This document shows positions 42,048 to 50,534 of a DNA stretch of 64,000 nucleotides, in pieces. Within the stretch, counting starts at the first letter, position 1, and each line of letters opens with the position of its first letter. The stretch lies in contig NZ_BMMM01000007.1 in assembly GCF_014645835.1 (NCBI RefSeq), positions 1 through 64,000 of the forward strand, in the 5' to 3' direction. Under the pieces are notes generated by a model. The model did not search any database. It worked only from the letters and a program-made list of their open reading frames with translations, and was not told the DNA's origin. The translations under genes were made by a program, and so were the position numbers. This DNA is from Streptomyces albiflavescens. Its GTDB lineage: Bacteria > Actinomycetota > Actinomycetes > Streptomycetales > Streptomycetaceae.

Positions 42048-42916
42048 GCGACGGGCTCCGTGACGGGCTTCTTCGGGGTGACCGCTGCGGCCGGCTGCCA
42101 GCCGGGCCCGCGGAAGACCCGCCCCGCCCCCTCGCGCCAACTCGCGGCCTCCTTCAGGTCCCTGGCGATCGCGGCGTACTCATGCGTGGCCACCCGCAAG
42201 GGGTTGTACGTCGAGATGTTCTTGGTGAGCCCGTAGACGGGCCGCTCGGTCTCGGCGGCGAAGGATCCGAAGAGCCGGTCCCAGACGATGAGGATCCCGC
42301 CGAAGTTGCGGTCCAGGTAGCCGCCTTGGGAGGCGTGGTGGACACGGTGGTGGGAGGGCGTGTTGAACACGAACTCGAAGGGGCGGGGCAGCTTGTCGAT
42401 GCGCTCGGTGTGGATCCAGAACTGGTAGACGAGGTTCACCGACGAGCAGAACGCGAGCGCCGCCGGGTGCACTCCCAGGGCGATCAGCGGGACGTAGAAG
42501 GGCCACCCGGTGAGGGACGTCCACGGCTGGCGCAGGGCGGTGGTGAGGTTGAACTTCCGGCTGGAGTGGTGGACGACGTGGCAGGCCCAGAGGATGCGGA
42601 TGACGTGGTGCCCGCGGTGGGACCAGTAGTAGAAGAAGTCCTGGGCGAGCAGCATCAGCGGCACGGTCCACCACAGGACGGGGACGCGAAGGGGTGTGAG
42701 TCCGTAGACCGCCGTGTAGATCACGACGATCGGGATCTTCCACACGAAGTCGAAGACGAGGCTTCCGAGCCCCATGCCGACGCTCGTCGCGGCGTCCTTC
42801 GCCTCGTATCCCGCGGCGTCCTCGTCCGGATGGATCCGGACGCTCACCATCTCGATCACGGTGAGCAGCACAAAGGCGGGTATCGACCACAGCACGGCAT
42901 CGGGCAGGTTCGGCAT
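42044..42916 (-). CDS. Sterol desaturase / fatty acid hydroxylase family protein
   Basis: 290 aa integral membrane di-iron enzyme. Histidine clusters HRGHH, HVVHHSS and HHRVHH (in FNTPSHHRVHHASQGG) are in the family order. It probably oxidises a lipid acyl or isoprenoid chain. Co-translated with the lysoplasmalogenase-like gene. ATG 42916. A long inverted repeat lies in its upstream region. Confidence 0.9.
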   Translation of the reverse strand: MPNLPDAVLWSIPAFVLLTVIEMVSVRIHPDEDAAGYEAKDAATSVGMGLGSLVFDFVWKIPIVVIYTAVYGLTPLRVPVLWWTVPLMLLAQDFFYYWSHRGHHVIRILWACHVVHHSSRKFNLTTALRQPWTSLTGWPFYVPLIALGVHPAALAFCSSVNLVYQFWIHTERIDKLPRPFEFVFNTPSHHRVHHASQGGYLDRNFGGILIVWDRLFGSFAAETERPVYGLTKNISTYNPLRVATHEYAAIARDLKEAASWREGAGRVFRGPGWQPAAAVTPKKPVTEPVA

Positions 42917-42930
42917 GGGTGCACCGTAGA

Positions 42931-42982
42931 ACCGCTGGTCCGCTGCGACTAGGGGTTGTTACCCACAAGTATTACCAGCGGT
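42931..42982 (-). promoter_or_regulatory. Inverted repeat upstream of the hydroxylase gene
   Basis: ACCGCTGGT (42931-42939) and ACCAGCGGT (42974-42982) are perfect inverted repeats 34 bp apart, flanking an AT-richer stretch (GGTTGTTACCCACAAGTATT) that probably contains the promoter. The arrangement would suit two operator half-sites or a long stem-loop. Confidence 0.45.
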
Positions 42983-43038
42983 ACGCGCTTGCTTCTTGGT
43001 GATCTCCGCCAGTGGTCATGCGGCACCGGGCAGCGCGC

Positions 43039-43749
43039 TCACGCGCCGGCCGCCCCCAGCAGGGCCCCCGCCGCGTACGTCACCGCCATCGCCAGGGCGC
43101 CCCCGGCCACGTTCCGCAGCACCGCTCGCCCCGTGTCCGCCGACCCCAGCCGCGCGCTGCTCCAGCCGGTGACGACGAGCGCGGCCAGCACGGACACGAC
43201 GGTGACCGCGAGCCGCCAGTCCGCCGGGGGCAGCACGATGGCCAGCAGCGGCAGCAGCGCGCCCACGGTGAACGCCAGGAAGCTCGCCCAGGCCGCGTGC
43301 CACGGGTTGGTGAGGTCGTCGGGGTCGATGCCGAGCTCCACGCGCGCGTGGGCCTTCAGAGCGTCCCGCTCGGTCAGCTGGACCGCCGCCTCCCGGGCCA
43401 CGTCCCGTGACAGGCCCCGCTCCTGCAGCAGCTCCGTCAGCTCCTCGAGCTCTGCCTCCGGCTGCTCCTTGAGCTCCCGTTTCTCCACCGCCAGGGCGGC
43501 CAACTCCGAGTCCCGTTGGGTGGAGACGGACACATACTCGCCCGCCGCCATCGACATGGATCCGGCCAGCAGTCCCGCGAGCCCCGCCGTGAGCAGCGCG
43601 GTGCGGTCGCTCGTGGCGCCCGCGACGCCGACGACAAGGCCCGCGGTGGAGACGATGCCGTCATTGGCGCCCAGGACCGCGGCCCGCAGCCAGTTCAGCC
43701 GCGAACCGAGCGCGCCCCCGTGCGTCTCGTCGTGCGTGGGTTCCGTCAC
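43039..43749 (-). CDS. VIT1/CCC1-family metal transporter-like protein
   Basis: 236 aa with five helices. The family signature LRAAVLGANDGIVSTAGLVVGVAGA starts the first helix, and AAGEYVSVSTQRDSE with the charged cytoplasmic loop (about 75-130, Glu-rich metal-binding region) follows. Members export or sequester Fe2+/Mn2+. GTG 43749 is the likely start; no nearby iron gene or regulator. Confidence 0.92.
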   Translation of the reverse strand: MTEPTHDETHGGALGSRLNWLRAAVLGANDGIVSTAGLVVGVAGATSDRTALLTAGLAGLLAGSMSMAAGEYVSVSTQRDSELAALAVEKRELKEQPEAELEELTELLQERGLSRDVAREAAVQLTERDALKAHARVELGIDPDDLTNPWHAAWASFLAFTVGALLPLLAIVLPPADWRLAVTVVSVLAALVVTGWSSARLGSADTGRAVLRNVAGGALAMAVTYAAGALLGAAGA

Positions 43750-43833
43750 ACGGGGAGGATGGCACTCCGGGCGCCCCCGGCCACGCACCGACCCGTCCGA
43801 CCCTCGTCACACCCGCACCGGCCTGTCGGGGTG

Positions 43834-45060
43834 TCACCACACCCGTACCGACCCTCCCCTCGCGAACACCGGGCTCGTCGCGTCCGCCGGCGGGGTGCCC
43901 AGTGGCTCGGCGATTTCCTCCACTGTCGGGCCGACCTTCGCCGCGATCCCGTCCAGGTAGGCCAGGTCGAAGCCGTAGACGCGGGCCGCGTTGCCGCCGA
44001 CCATCGCCGCGATCTCCTCCCGGGGCAGGCCCGCGTAGGCGATGCGCAGGCCTTCCCGGGAGTACGGGTGGGTGCCCTCGTCGTGGGGGTAGTCGCTGCC
44101 CCACATGATCTTGTCGAGGCCGATGCGGTCGCGCAGCGGCACCTCGTGCGGGCGCATGAAGCTGGCGCCGACGAAGCAGTTGTCCCGCCAGACTTCGGAG
44201 GGACCCTTGCCCATCGCGGCGGCCAGACCGGCGCCGAACTTCGACTCCGCCGTCGACGCCTTCGTGGCGGCCGCCACCAACCGCCCGTGGTAGTAGTCCA
44301 GCATGTCGAGCACCCCGGGAATCCAGCCCGAGCCCTGCTCGGTCAGCACCAGCTTCAGGTCGGGGTGACGGCGGAAGGCGCCGCCGAAGATCAGGTGCCA
44401 CAGCGCGCGGTGCGAGAACCAGGTCGTCTCGACCATGAACACCGCCCGGGCGGCAGGTTCGTCGCCCAGCGGGGGCGACGCCGAGCCCGCGTGATGGTTC
44501 ACCGGCACGTCCAGCTCCGCGCAGACCGCCCAGATCGGGTCGTACGTCGAGGCGTACAACTCGGGCAGGCCCGAACCCGGGGGTGTGCCGGGCAGGAGCA
44601 GGCCGCCCCTGAGGCCCGCGTCCGCCGCCCAGCGGATCTCCTTCACCGCCTCGTCCACGTCGTTCAGGAGGATCTGGAACACGCCCGCCCGGCGGCCCGG
44701 CGCGGCCGCGCAGAAGTCCGCGAGCCAGCGGTTGTGGGCGCGCAGCCCGGCCCACCGCTGCTCGAACTCCTCCGCCGTGGGGGCCGGCGCCATCAGGGAG
44801 GCCGACGGGAAGAACGGCGGGATCGTGTTGGGGAAGACGACCTCCGCGACGATCCCGTCGTCCTCCAGCTCCGCGAGGCGCCGCTCGGAGTTCCAGTTCT
44901 TGTCGGCCGTGTCGGCGAGCAGGTCCGCGTACGGGTTGACGTACGTGGCCGCCCACGCGTCGAACGCCTCGTGGTGCCGCCTCTCCACGTACGGCTTGTA
45001 GTCGAGAAGATCGGCGCCCGCGTGGCAGTCCGCGGAGATCACCGTGTACCGATCGCTCAT
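43834..45060 (-). CDS. Amidohydrolase-2 (ACMSD-like) family protein
   Basis: 408 aa metal-dependent hydrolase/decarboxylase. D11-x-H13 (SADCHAG) opens the TIM barrel; further likely metal residues in PVNHHAGS and the terminal Asp in WGSDYPHDEGTHPYS. This subgroup includes aminocarboxymuconate-semialdehyde and resorcylate decarboxylases; substrate here unknown. ATG 45060 overlaps the previous gene's stop by 4 bp (ATGA); last gene of the operon. It is a paralogue of its upstream neighbour. Confidence 0.9.
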   Translation of the reverse strand: MSDRYTVISADCHAGADLLDYKPYVERRHHEAFDAWAATYVNPYADLLADTADKNWNSERRLAELEDDGIVAEVVFPNTIPPFFPSASLMAPAPTAEEFEQRWAGLRAHNRWLADFCAAAPGRRAGVFQILLNDVDEAVKEIRWAADAGLRGGLLLPGTPPGSGLPELYASTYDPIWAVCAELDVPVNHHAGSASPPLGDEPAARAVFMVETTWFSHRALWHLIFGGAFRRHPDLKLVLTEQGSGWIPGVLDMLDYYHGRLVAAATKASTAESKFGAGLAAAMGKGPSEVWRDNCFVGASFMRPHEVPLRDRIGLDKIMWGSDYPHDEGTHPYSREGLRIAYAGLPREEIAAMVGGNAARVYGFDLAYLDGIAAKVGPTVEEIAEPLGTPPADATSPVFARGGSVRVW

Positions 45061-46340
45061 GACGCGGCTCCAAGGACCGGGAAGTCGTGGTCGGTCAGCC
45101 AGTGGCGGCCCACCTCGCGCGAGCGGGCCCAGGACGCCTCCACGGCCGTCTGGTCGTCGCTCTGGCCGAGGTCGGCGGGGGTGGGGCCGATGCGCCGGGC
45201 GAGCGGCGTCAGCTTCTCGATGTCGAAGCCGAAGACGTCCGCGGCCGCCAGTCCGAGCATGCGGCGCGTCTCCTCGACCGGGATGTCGTGGAAGGTTTTC
45301 GCCAGCCACGCGCGCGTGTCGGGCCAGGTGCCCTCGGGGTGCGGGAAGTCGCTGCCCCAGAGGATGTTGTCGACGCCGATCTCGTACCGCTGGGCCAGTT
45401 CGCGGCGCTTGGTGTTCGTCGCGCAGATGAAGAGCTGCCGGTCCAGGTACTCGTGCGGGGGCCGCTTCAGCTCCGCGAAGGGCGACAGCTTCTTGCCGCC
45501 GTGCGCGCCCAGGTAGAGGCGGTCCATGAACCAGAGGAGGTTCGGCAGCCACCAGCAACCCGACTCCGCGATCCCGAACTTGAGGCCCGGGTGCCGCTCG
45601 AAGACTCCCGACCACAGGAGGAACCAGAGAGGGCGGGCGGGCCACCAGGTCACCTCGCTGACATAGATGCCGAGGTGGTCGCCGTACTCGTGGCGCGGCG
45701 CCGCCCCGGAGTGGGTCACCACCGGCATCCCGCACTCGGCGGCCGCGGCCCACACGGGGTCGTAGCGGCGGTCGTGGTAGGGCTCCTTGTCGACCCACAT
45801 GGAGGGGATCATCAGGGCGCCCAGGCCCGACTCCTTCGCCCGGTACACCTCCGCGACCACCTTGTCGGGCGCCGCCGTGAGGGGCAACAGGGCGACCCCG
45901 CAGTGGCGTTCGGGGTTCGCGGAGACGAAGTCGGCGAGCCAGCGGTTGTGGGCCTGCGCGCCCGCCATGCCGAGTTCGGGGTCCAGGTCGCCGGAGAGAC
46001 CTAGGCCCACACCGAAGGGGGCGGCCGTCTGGCTGTCCACGGCGTCCGCGTCCGGGAAGACCACCTCCGCGGCCACGCCGTCGCCGTCCAGCTCCTTGAG
46101 GCGCTGCGCGGTGTCCCAGCCGCCGCGCAGGCCTTCCTCGTTGTCCTGGAACCATTTGTTCGCGAACGCCTCGTTACGGACCCCGAGCCGCGTCATCTCC
46201 TCGCGGCGCCGGTCGCGGCCCGCGAGGAACTCGTCGAAGTCCCGGTGGAAACGGGGGTCCAGATAGGGCCGGTACTCCTCGGTGGGGAGTCCGGCGTGGC
46301 AGTCGGAGGAGATGATCAGGTAGGGGTCCTGGCCGGCCAT
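45057..46340 (-). CDS. Amidohydrolase-2 (ACMSD-like) family protein, paralogue
   Basis: 427 aa. D13-x-H15 (SSDCHAG), VTHSGAAPRHEYGDH and WGSDFPHPEGTWPD correspond to the same metal/active-site positions as in the downstream paralogue. Starts at ATG 46340 behind GAGGAGGCAG, 11 bp after the SDR stop. The two proteins could form a heteromer or act in sequence. Confidence 0.9.
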   Translation of the reverse strand: MAGQDPYLIISSDCHAGLPTEEYRPYLDPRFHRDFDEFLAGRDRRREEMTRLGVRNEAFANKWFQDNEEGLRGGWDTAQRLKELDGDGVAAEVVFPDADAVDSQTAAPFGVGLGLSGDLDPELGMAGAQAHNRWLADFVSANPERHCGVALLPLTAAPDKVVAEVYRAKESGLGALMIPSMWVDKEPYHDRRYDPVWAAAAECGMPVVTHSGAAPRHEYGDHLGIYVSEVTWWPARPLWFLLWSGVFERHPGLKFGIAESGCWWLPNLLWFMDRLYLGAHGGKKLSPFAELKRPPHEYLDRQLFICATNTKRRELAQRYEIGVDNILWGSDFPHPEGTWPDTRAWLAKTFHDIPVEETRRMLGLAAADVFGFDIEKLTPLARRIGPTPADLGQSDDQTAVEASWARSREVGRHWLTDHDFPVLGAAS

Positions 46341-46351
46341 CGCCTGCCTCC

Positions 46352-47236
46352 TCAGTCGAGAATGAAGTTCTCCAGGTACGACGGTTCGGAGCGGTCGAGC
46401 ATCGACTGCGACCGCGCCCGGATCTGCCGGTCGCTGTGCTCGCTCTCGGGCAGCAGCCAGAAGCGGTCCTGTCGGATCCCCTCGGCGACGAGGTCGGCGA
46501 CCTCCTCGACGGGCGTGAACCGCACCTCGTGGCCCGCCTCCTTCATCGCGGCCTCCCACTGGTCGAGGCTGCGGTACGGGGTCTTTCTGGGCCGCTGCTT
46601 CGCGTACCGCGTCGGCCGGTTGCGGTGCGACTCCCACAGGCCCGTACGGAGCATGTGGGGCCCCGGGAAGAGCACGGACGCGCCCACGCGCGCGTGCTCC
46701 GCCTTCAGGTGGGCGTACAGCGATTCGGTCATCGTCACCACGGCCGCCTTGGTGATGGCGTACACGGAGGCGGTGGGCAGCGGGGCGATTCCGCCGTCCC
46801 CGGAGGAGGTGTTGACGACGTGGCCCGGCTCTCCCTGGGCGATCATCCGCGGGACGAACGCCTGGATGCCGTGGAAGACCCCCCAGACATTGACGGCGAA
46901 CGCCCACTTCCAGTCGTTCGGGTCGTGCTCCCACATGCGGCCCTCGGCGCCGGATCCGACCCCGGCGTTGTTGCACAGCACGTGCACGGCGCCGTACTTC
47001 TCGTACGCGGCCTCGGCGAGCGCGACGACCTCGGAGCGCTCGCCGACGTCCACCACGCGCGCGTGCACGTCGGCGCCGTCCTCCCGCAGCTCGGCGGCGG
47101 CCTTCTCCAGGGCGCTCTCCTCGACGTCCGCGAGGACCACCTTCAGACCGTCCGCCGCGAACCGCCGTGCCATCGCGAGCCCGATCCCGCTCGCCGCGCC
47201 GGTGACGACGGCGACCTGTCCTTCCCCGAGCTCCAT
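46352..47236 (-). CDS. SDR family oxidoreductase
   Basis: 294 aa. TGAASGIG (12-19), NNAG (89-92), S144/S145, Y159-x3-K163 (YAITK): a canonical SDR with a long C-terminal extension. Starts at ATG 47236, one base of which is shared with the preceding stop (TGATG). In the decarboxylase-fold/SDR/amidohydrolase operon, so probably a dedicated step of the same pathway. Confidence 0.92.
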   Translation of the reverse strand: MELGEGQVAVVTGAASGIGLAMARRFAADGLKVVLADVEESALEKAAAELREDGADVHARVVDVGERSEVVALAEAAYEKYGAVHVLCNNAGVGSGAEGRMWEHDPNDWKWAFAVNVWGVFHGIQAFVPRMIAQGEPGHVVNTSSGDGGIAPLPTASVYAITKAAVVTMTESLYAHLKAEHARVGASVLFPGPHMLRTGLWESHRNRPTRYAKQRPRKTPYRSLDQWEAAMKEAGHEVRFTPVEEVADLVAEGIRQDRFWLLPESEHSDRQIRARSQSMLDRSEPSYLENFILD

Positions 47237-48033
47237 CAGACGCTTCCCTCCGGCGGCCCGTCGAGGATCTGCTGCGGATCGTCGTAGCGCTGGTGGATGT
47301 ACGGCAACAGAGCCTGGGCGCTGACCCGTTCGACGACCTTGCCCTGCTGGTCCGTGGTCTTCTCGCCGATGGTGATCTCGACGAGTTCGCGTACCGGGAG
47401 ATCGGCGACCGGGTCGTACATCGACTCGCGCAGGACCACGTCCCCGGTGACGCGCTCCAGCTTGCGCACCTTCTCGTTGCGCAGGCAGTGCACCAGGACG
47501 GGGTCGGCGTCGAAGCCCGAACCGTCCACCGCGGGAAGGAACTTGAAGTAGAAGTCGGTCTTCTGGGCGGGCTCGGGCAGCGGCAGGTCACCACTGACCG
47601 CGCCGCGCACCTCGACGAACGCGATGCCGTGCCGGGCGAGTGCGGCGCGGACGACCAGGCCGTCACGCTCGACCGTCACCTCGCCGAGCTTCTTGGGTTC
47701 CCCGAAGACCTCGCGGCCGCCGATGAGGGCCCGCTCATGGGTCATCGGCATGACGAGCGGGTACCAGCCCTCGACGCCGTCGTGCGCGGCGGCCACGGCG
47801 AACGAGCCCGCGCCCAGCGGGTATCCCGGCAGATCGACCTTGCTGATGTTCACCCGCACCAGGGGCCGCCCGGTGGGTTTCAGCGGAGGCGGCAGCACCG
47901 CCGCGACCGCGTCCGGATCGCTCTCCCAGACGGCCACCACCCCGGTGGACCAGATGTCGGGGAGCTTGGAACTCGCGGTGCGCGCGGCGGCGATCTCCGC
48001 CTCGGTCCGTGCTCCGTACCTCACTCGTGACAT
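47236..48033 (-). CDS. Acetoacetate decarboxylase family protein
   Basis: 265 aa ADC-fold protein: VRVNISKVDLPGYPLGAGSF, YPLVMPMTHERALIGGREVFGEPKKLGEV, the last containing the conserved E/K-P-K-K-L region around the Schiff-base lysine in true decarboxylases. Some family members are not decarboxylases (aldolase-dehydratases). First gene of the operon; ATG 48033, divergent from a TetR gene with an operator palindrome between. Confidence 0.88.
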   Translation of the reverse strand: MSRVRYGARTEAEIAAARTASSKLPDIWSTGVVAVWESDPDAVAAVLPPPLKPTGRPLVRVNISKVDLPGYPLGAGSFAVAAAHDGVEGWYPLVMPMTHERALIGGREVFGEPKKLGEVTVERDGLVVRAALARHGIAFVEVRGAVSGDLPLPEPAQKTDFYFKFLPAVDGSGFDADPVLVHCLRNEKVRKLERVTGDVVLRESMYDPVADLPVRELVEITIGEKTTDQQGKVVERVSAQALLPYIHQRYDDPQQILDGPPEGSV

Positions 48034-48089
48034 GTCGTACCGCCCTTCACCCAAGGCATCGACGGTTCCTGATGGTTCGTCACTGGCAC

Positions 48090-48106
48090 CTGTAACACAG
48101 TTACAG
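48090..48106. promoter_or_regulatory. TetR-type operator palindrome
   Basis: CTGTAAC-ACA-GTTACAG is a perfect 7+3+7 inverted repeat located between the divergent TetR gene (start 48157) and the decarboxylase operon (start 48033), 57 bp from the latter. Symmetry, size and placement fit a TetR operator controlling both directions. Confidence 0.8.
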
Positions 48107-48156
48107 CAGACTCCGCGAAGGGTAAATACACGTGCGGACACGGACTTGGGAGCACC

Positions 48157-48774
48157 ATGGGAAGACCGGCACTCACGCGCGACGAGGTCCTGGAGACCGC
48201 CGCCGGGCTCGTGAAGCAGCACGGCCCGGACGCCCTGACGATGCGCAAGCTCGCCGCCGAGCTGGGCACCGCGGTGACCTCGATCTACTGGCACGTCGGC
48301 AATCGGGAGTCGTTGCTCGACGCACTCGTGGAGCGGACCGTCGCGGACCTCGGCGTGATCCGACCCACCGGGCGCACGCCGGCGCAGCGCATCGTGTCGG
48401 TGGCCCGCGCCCTGCGCCGACAGCTGCGCGACCATCCGCACCTCGTCGCGATGGTGCACGAACGCGGCCTGACCGAGCGGATGTTCCTGCCCGCCCAGCG
48501 GGCCCTGGTGCACGAGGTGCACGCCACGGGGCTGCGGGGCGCCCGCGCGGCCGAGGTCGTACGGGCCGTGCAGTTCCAGGTCGTCGGCTTCGTCCTGGTC
48601 GAGCGCAACCGCGAGCGCGCGCCGGTCCAGCAGCCCGCCGAGGAGCAGCTGTGGGACAGCGAGACCGCGGAGGACGATCCGGGCCTGGCTCGTGCGCTGG
48701 CCGCGCCGGTCGACCAGGAACGGCTGTTCGTCACCTCCGTACGGGCGTTGGTGGAAGCACTGCTCGCACGCTGA
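48157..48774 (+). CDS. TetR/AcrR family transcriptional regulator
   Basis: 205 aa. N-terminal TetR HTH (TRDEVLETAAGLVKQHGPDA ... LAAELGTAVTSIYWHVGNRE, residues 5-50), then an all-helical ligand domain. ATG 48157 behind GGGAGCACC. Probably represses the divergent four-gene operon through the palindrome at 48090-48106; the inducer is presumably a pathway substrate. Confidence 0.93.
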   Translation: MGRPALTRDEVLETAAGLVKQHGPDALTMRKLAAELGTAVTSIYWHVGNRESLLDALVERTVADLGVIRPTGRTPAQRIVSVARALRRQLRDHPHLVAMVHERGLTERMFLPAQRALVHEVHATGLRGARAAEVVRAVQFQVVGFVLVERNRERAPVQQPAEEQLWDSETAEDDPGLARALAAPVDQERLFVTSVRALVEALLAR

Positions 48775-48807
48775 TCCGGACGTCGAACAACAACCGTCCC
48801 CTGCGAG

Positions 48808-48880
48808 CGGCTCCTCGGCACCTTCACCGGCTTCTCGGCACCTTCGCCGGCTCCTCGGCACCTTCGTCGGCTCCTCGGCG
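48808..48880 (+). repeat. 20-bp tandem repeat, about 3.5 units
   Basis: Units at 48808, 48828, 48848 and 48868 follow CGGCTCCTCGGCACCTTCGC with one or two changes. Begins 33 bp after the TetR stop. Confidence 0.9.
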
Positions 48881-48968
48881 CTGCCCTCGAAGGACAGCCG
48901 CCAACCGTCGCGGGACCCTCGGACGATACGCCGGCGCCACGACCTGGAGGGCGAGCCGTGCATCCACG

Positions 48969-49202
48969 ATGCCGATGCCGGTGGATCCGGAGGGCCGCAC
49001 GCTCGCCTCACGCGTCCGCCGTCCGGAGCCCCGGGAGTGGGGACGCCCCCGGGAGGGCGCGGAGGCGCTCGCCGCCGAGACGGCCGTCGAGAAGCATGCG
49101 CCGCTCGCCCTCGTGCACGGTGGCGCAGCCCCGGAGGGCGCGACCGGGTCCGCGTACCGGCCGCTGCGGGACGGGGCGAGGGCCGCGGTCCGGAGCCGCT
49201 GA
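48969..49202 (+). CDS. Possible small gene or gene remnant
   Basis: 77-codon frame beginning MPMPVDPEGRTLASRV with strong Streptomyces-like GC3 throughout (nearly all third positions G or C), which noncoding frames here lack. It is Arg/Ala-rich (EGAEALAAETAVEKHAPLAL) and matches no family I know. GGAGGG lies about 15 bp upstream, too far for an ideal start. May be the conserved end of a decayed larger gene. Confidence 0.3.
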   Translation: MPMPVDPEGRTLASRVRRPEPREWGRPREGAEALAAETAVEKHAPLALVHGGAAPEGATGSAYRPLRDGARAAVRSR

Positions 49203-49401
49203 CGGCGGGTGACCCCGCGGCGGCACGAGGCCGAGAGCTCGCGGCGACGCCGGGCCGATGGGCGGGCGCGCGTCAACTCCGTGGCCGAGCGGTGCCCTTG
49301 CGGGGTCCACGCGCGCGTAGCCGTGTCCGGGGCCCTGGGAGCCCCGCGTTCCGGGAAGGCGACGGCCTGACTGTCAGTCGTGGCCCGTATCCTCAGTGAC
49401 C

Positions 49402-50403
49402 ATGCTCGAAGACCTCACGACCGCAGCGTCCCCAGCCTCCTGGCCGGCCGCGTATCCGCAGGGGTACGCGGTCGTTGACGTGGAGACCACAGGCCTGGCC
49501 CGCGACGACCGGATCATCTCGGCCGCCGTCTACCGGCTGGACGCACGCGGTGAGGTCCAGGACCACTGGTACACGATGGTCAACCCGGAGCGGGACCCGG
49601 GCCCGGTGTGGATCCACGGCTTGACGAGCGAGATGCTCGAGGGGGCACCGCTCTTCCATGACATCGCCGAGGAGTTCGCCGACCGGCTCGCCGACCGCGT
49701 GCTGGTCGCTCACAACGCGGTCTTCGACTGGTCGATGATCGCGCGGGAGTACGCGCGCGCGGAGCGCGAGGCGCCGGTCCGTCAGCGGCTGTGCACCATC
49801 GCCCTCTCCAAGGAGCTGGGGCTGCCGCTGCCCAACCACAAGCTGGAGTCGCTGGCCGCGCACTTCGGAGTCGTCCAGCAGCGGGCGCACCATGCGCTGG
49901 ACGACGCACGCGTGCTCGCGGAGGCCTTCCGGCCGAGCCTTCGCGCGGCCGCGCGCGGCGGGGTGCGGCTGCCGCTGCTGGAGTGCCGGCCGCTCAAGGA
50001 GTGGTCCGACAGCCCCGCGACGCCGCGGATCGTGCGCCAGGCGGGCGGTTACCCGTCCGGGAGCGGCTACCCGTCCGGGAGTTGGCGCCCTTCCCGTAAA
50101 CGCCCCGCATGCCCCTATCCCAACCCAGGTCGCTACGAAGAGGGCAGACCTCTCAAGCAGGGCATGCGGGTCGCGTTCTCCGGGGACACCTCCGTCGACC
50201 GCGAACTGCTGGAGGACCGTGCCGTCGAGGCCGGGCTGCATGTCGCGACGAGCCTGTCCCGCCTCACCAGCCTGCTCGTCACCAATGACCCGGATTCCAG
50301 TACGTCGAAGGTGGTCAAGGCCAAGCAGTTCGGCACACCGGTGATCGACGAGGCGGCGTTCGGCCAGCTGCTGCGGGACGTGGAGCCGGCGACGGAGAGG
50401 TGA
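49402..50403 (+). CDS. DnaQ-like 3'-5' exonuclease with C-terminal BRCT domain
   Basis: 333 aa. DEDDh exonuclease residues: D26/E28 (VVDVETTG), AHNAVFDWSMI, and HHALDDARV, followed by a basic Pro/Ser linker and a BRCT domain (about 245-330: GMRVAFSGDTSVDRELLEDR, LVTNDPDSSTSKVVKAKQFG). Resembles actinobacterial epsilon-like proofreading or repair exonucleases, not clustered with a polymerase. No ribosome-binding site; TATCCT ends 8 bp upstream of ATG 49402, so possibly leaderless. GTG 49396 is an alternative start. Confidence 0.88.
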   Translation: MLEDLTTAASPASWPAAYPQGYAVVDVETTGLARDDRIISAAVYRLDARGEVQDHWYTMVNPERDPGPVWIHGLTSEMLEGAPLFHDIAEEFADRLADRVLVAHNAVFDWSMIAREYARAEREAPVRQRLCTIALSKELGLPLPNHKLESLAAHFGVVQQRAHHALDDARVLAEAFRPSLRAAARGGVRLPLLECRPLKEWSDSPATPRIVRQAGGYPSGSGYPSGSWRPSRKRPACPYPNPGRYEEGRPLKQGMRVAFSGDTSVDRELLEDRAVEAGLHVATSLSRLTSLLVTNDPDSSTSKVVKAKQFGTPVIDEAAFGQLLRDVEPATER

Positions 50404-50408
50404 CCCGG

Positions 50409-50534
50409 CGGCCGCCGACGGACGAGCGAAGGCCACTGACGAACGACGGGCGGCCACCGGCGGAGGACCGAGGGCCGGTGACGGACACCCCGCGGCCACC
50501 GACGGACCGCCGGAGCCCTGACGGGCGGACCGGG
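50409..50534 (+). repeat. 42-bp tandem repeat (three units) after the exonuclease gene
   Basis: Degenerate units start at 50409, 50451 and 50493, each beginning CGGCC(G/A)CCG(A/G)CGGA, with internal 24+18 bp structure; further decay to about 50575. It fills most of the 245-bp gap to the next gene. Confidence 0.8.

Larger units (their letters stand above)
48775..49401. other. 620-bp region without a confident gene
   Basis: Holds a 20-bp tandem repeat (48808-48880), a weak gene candidate at 48969-49202, and the promoter of the exonuclease gene. Composition remains high GC. No RNA or mobile-element signature seen. Confidence 0.5.
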
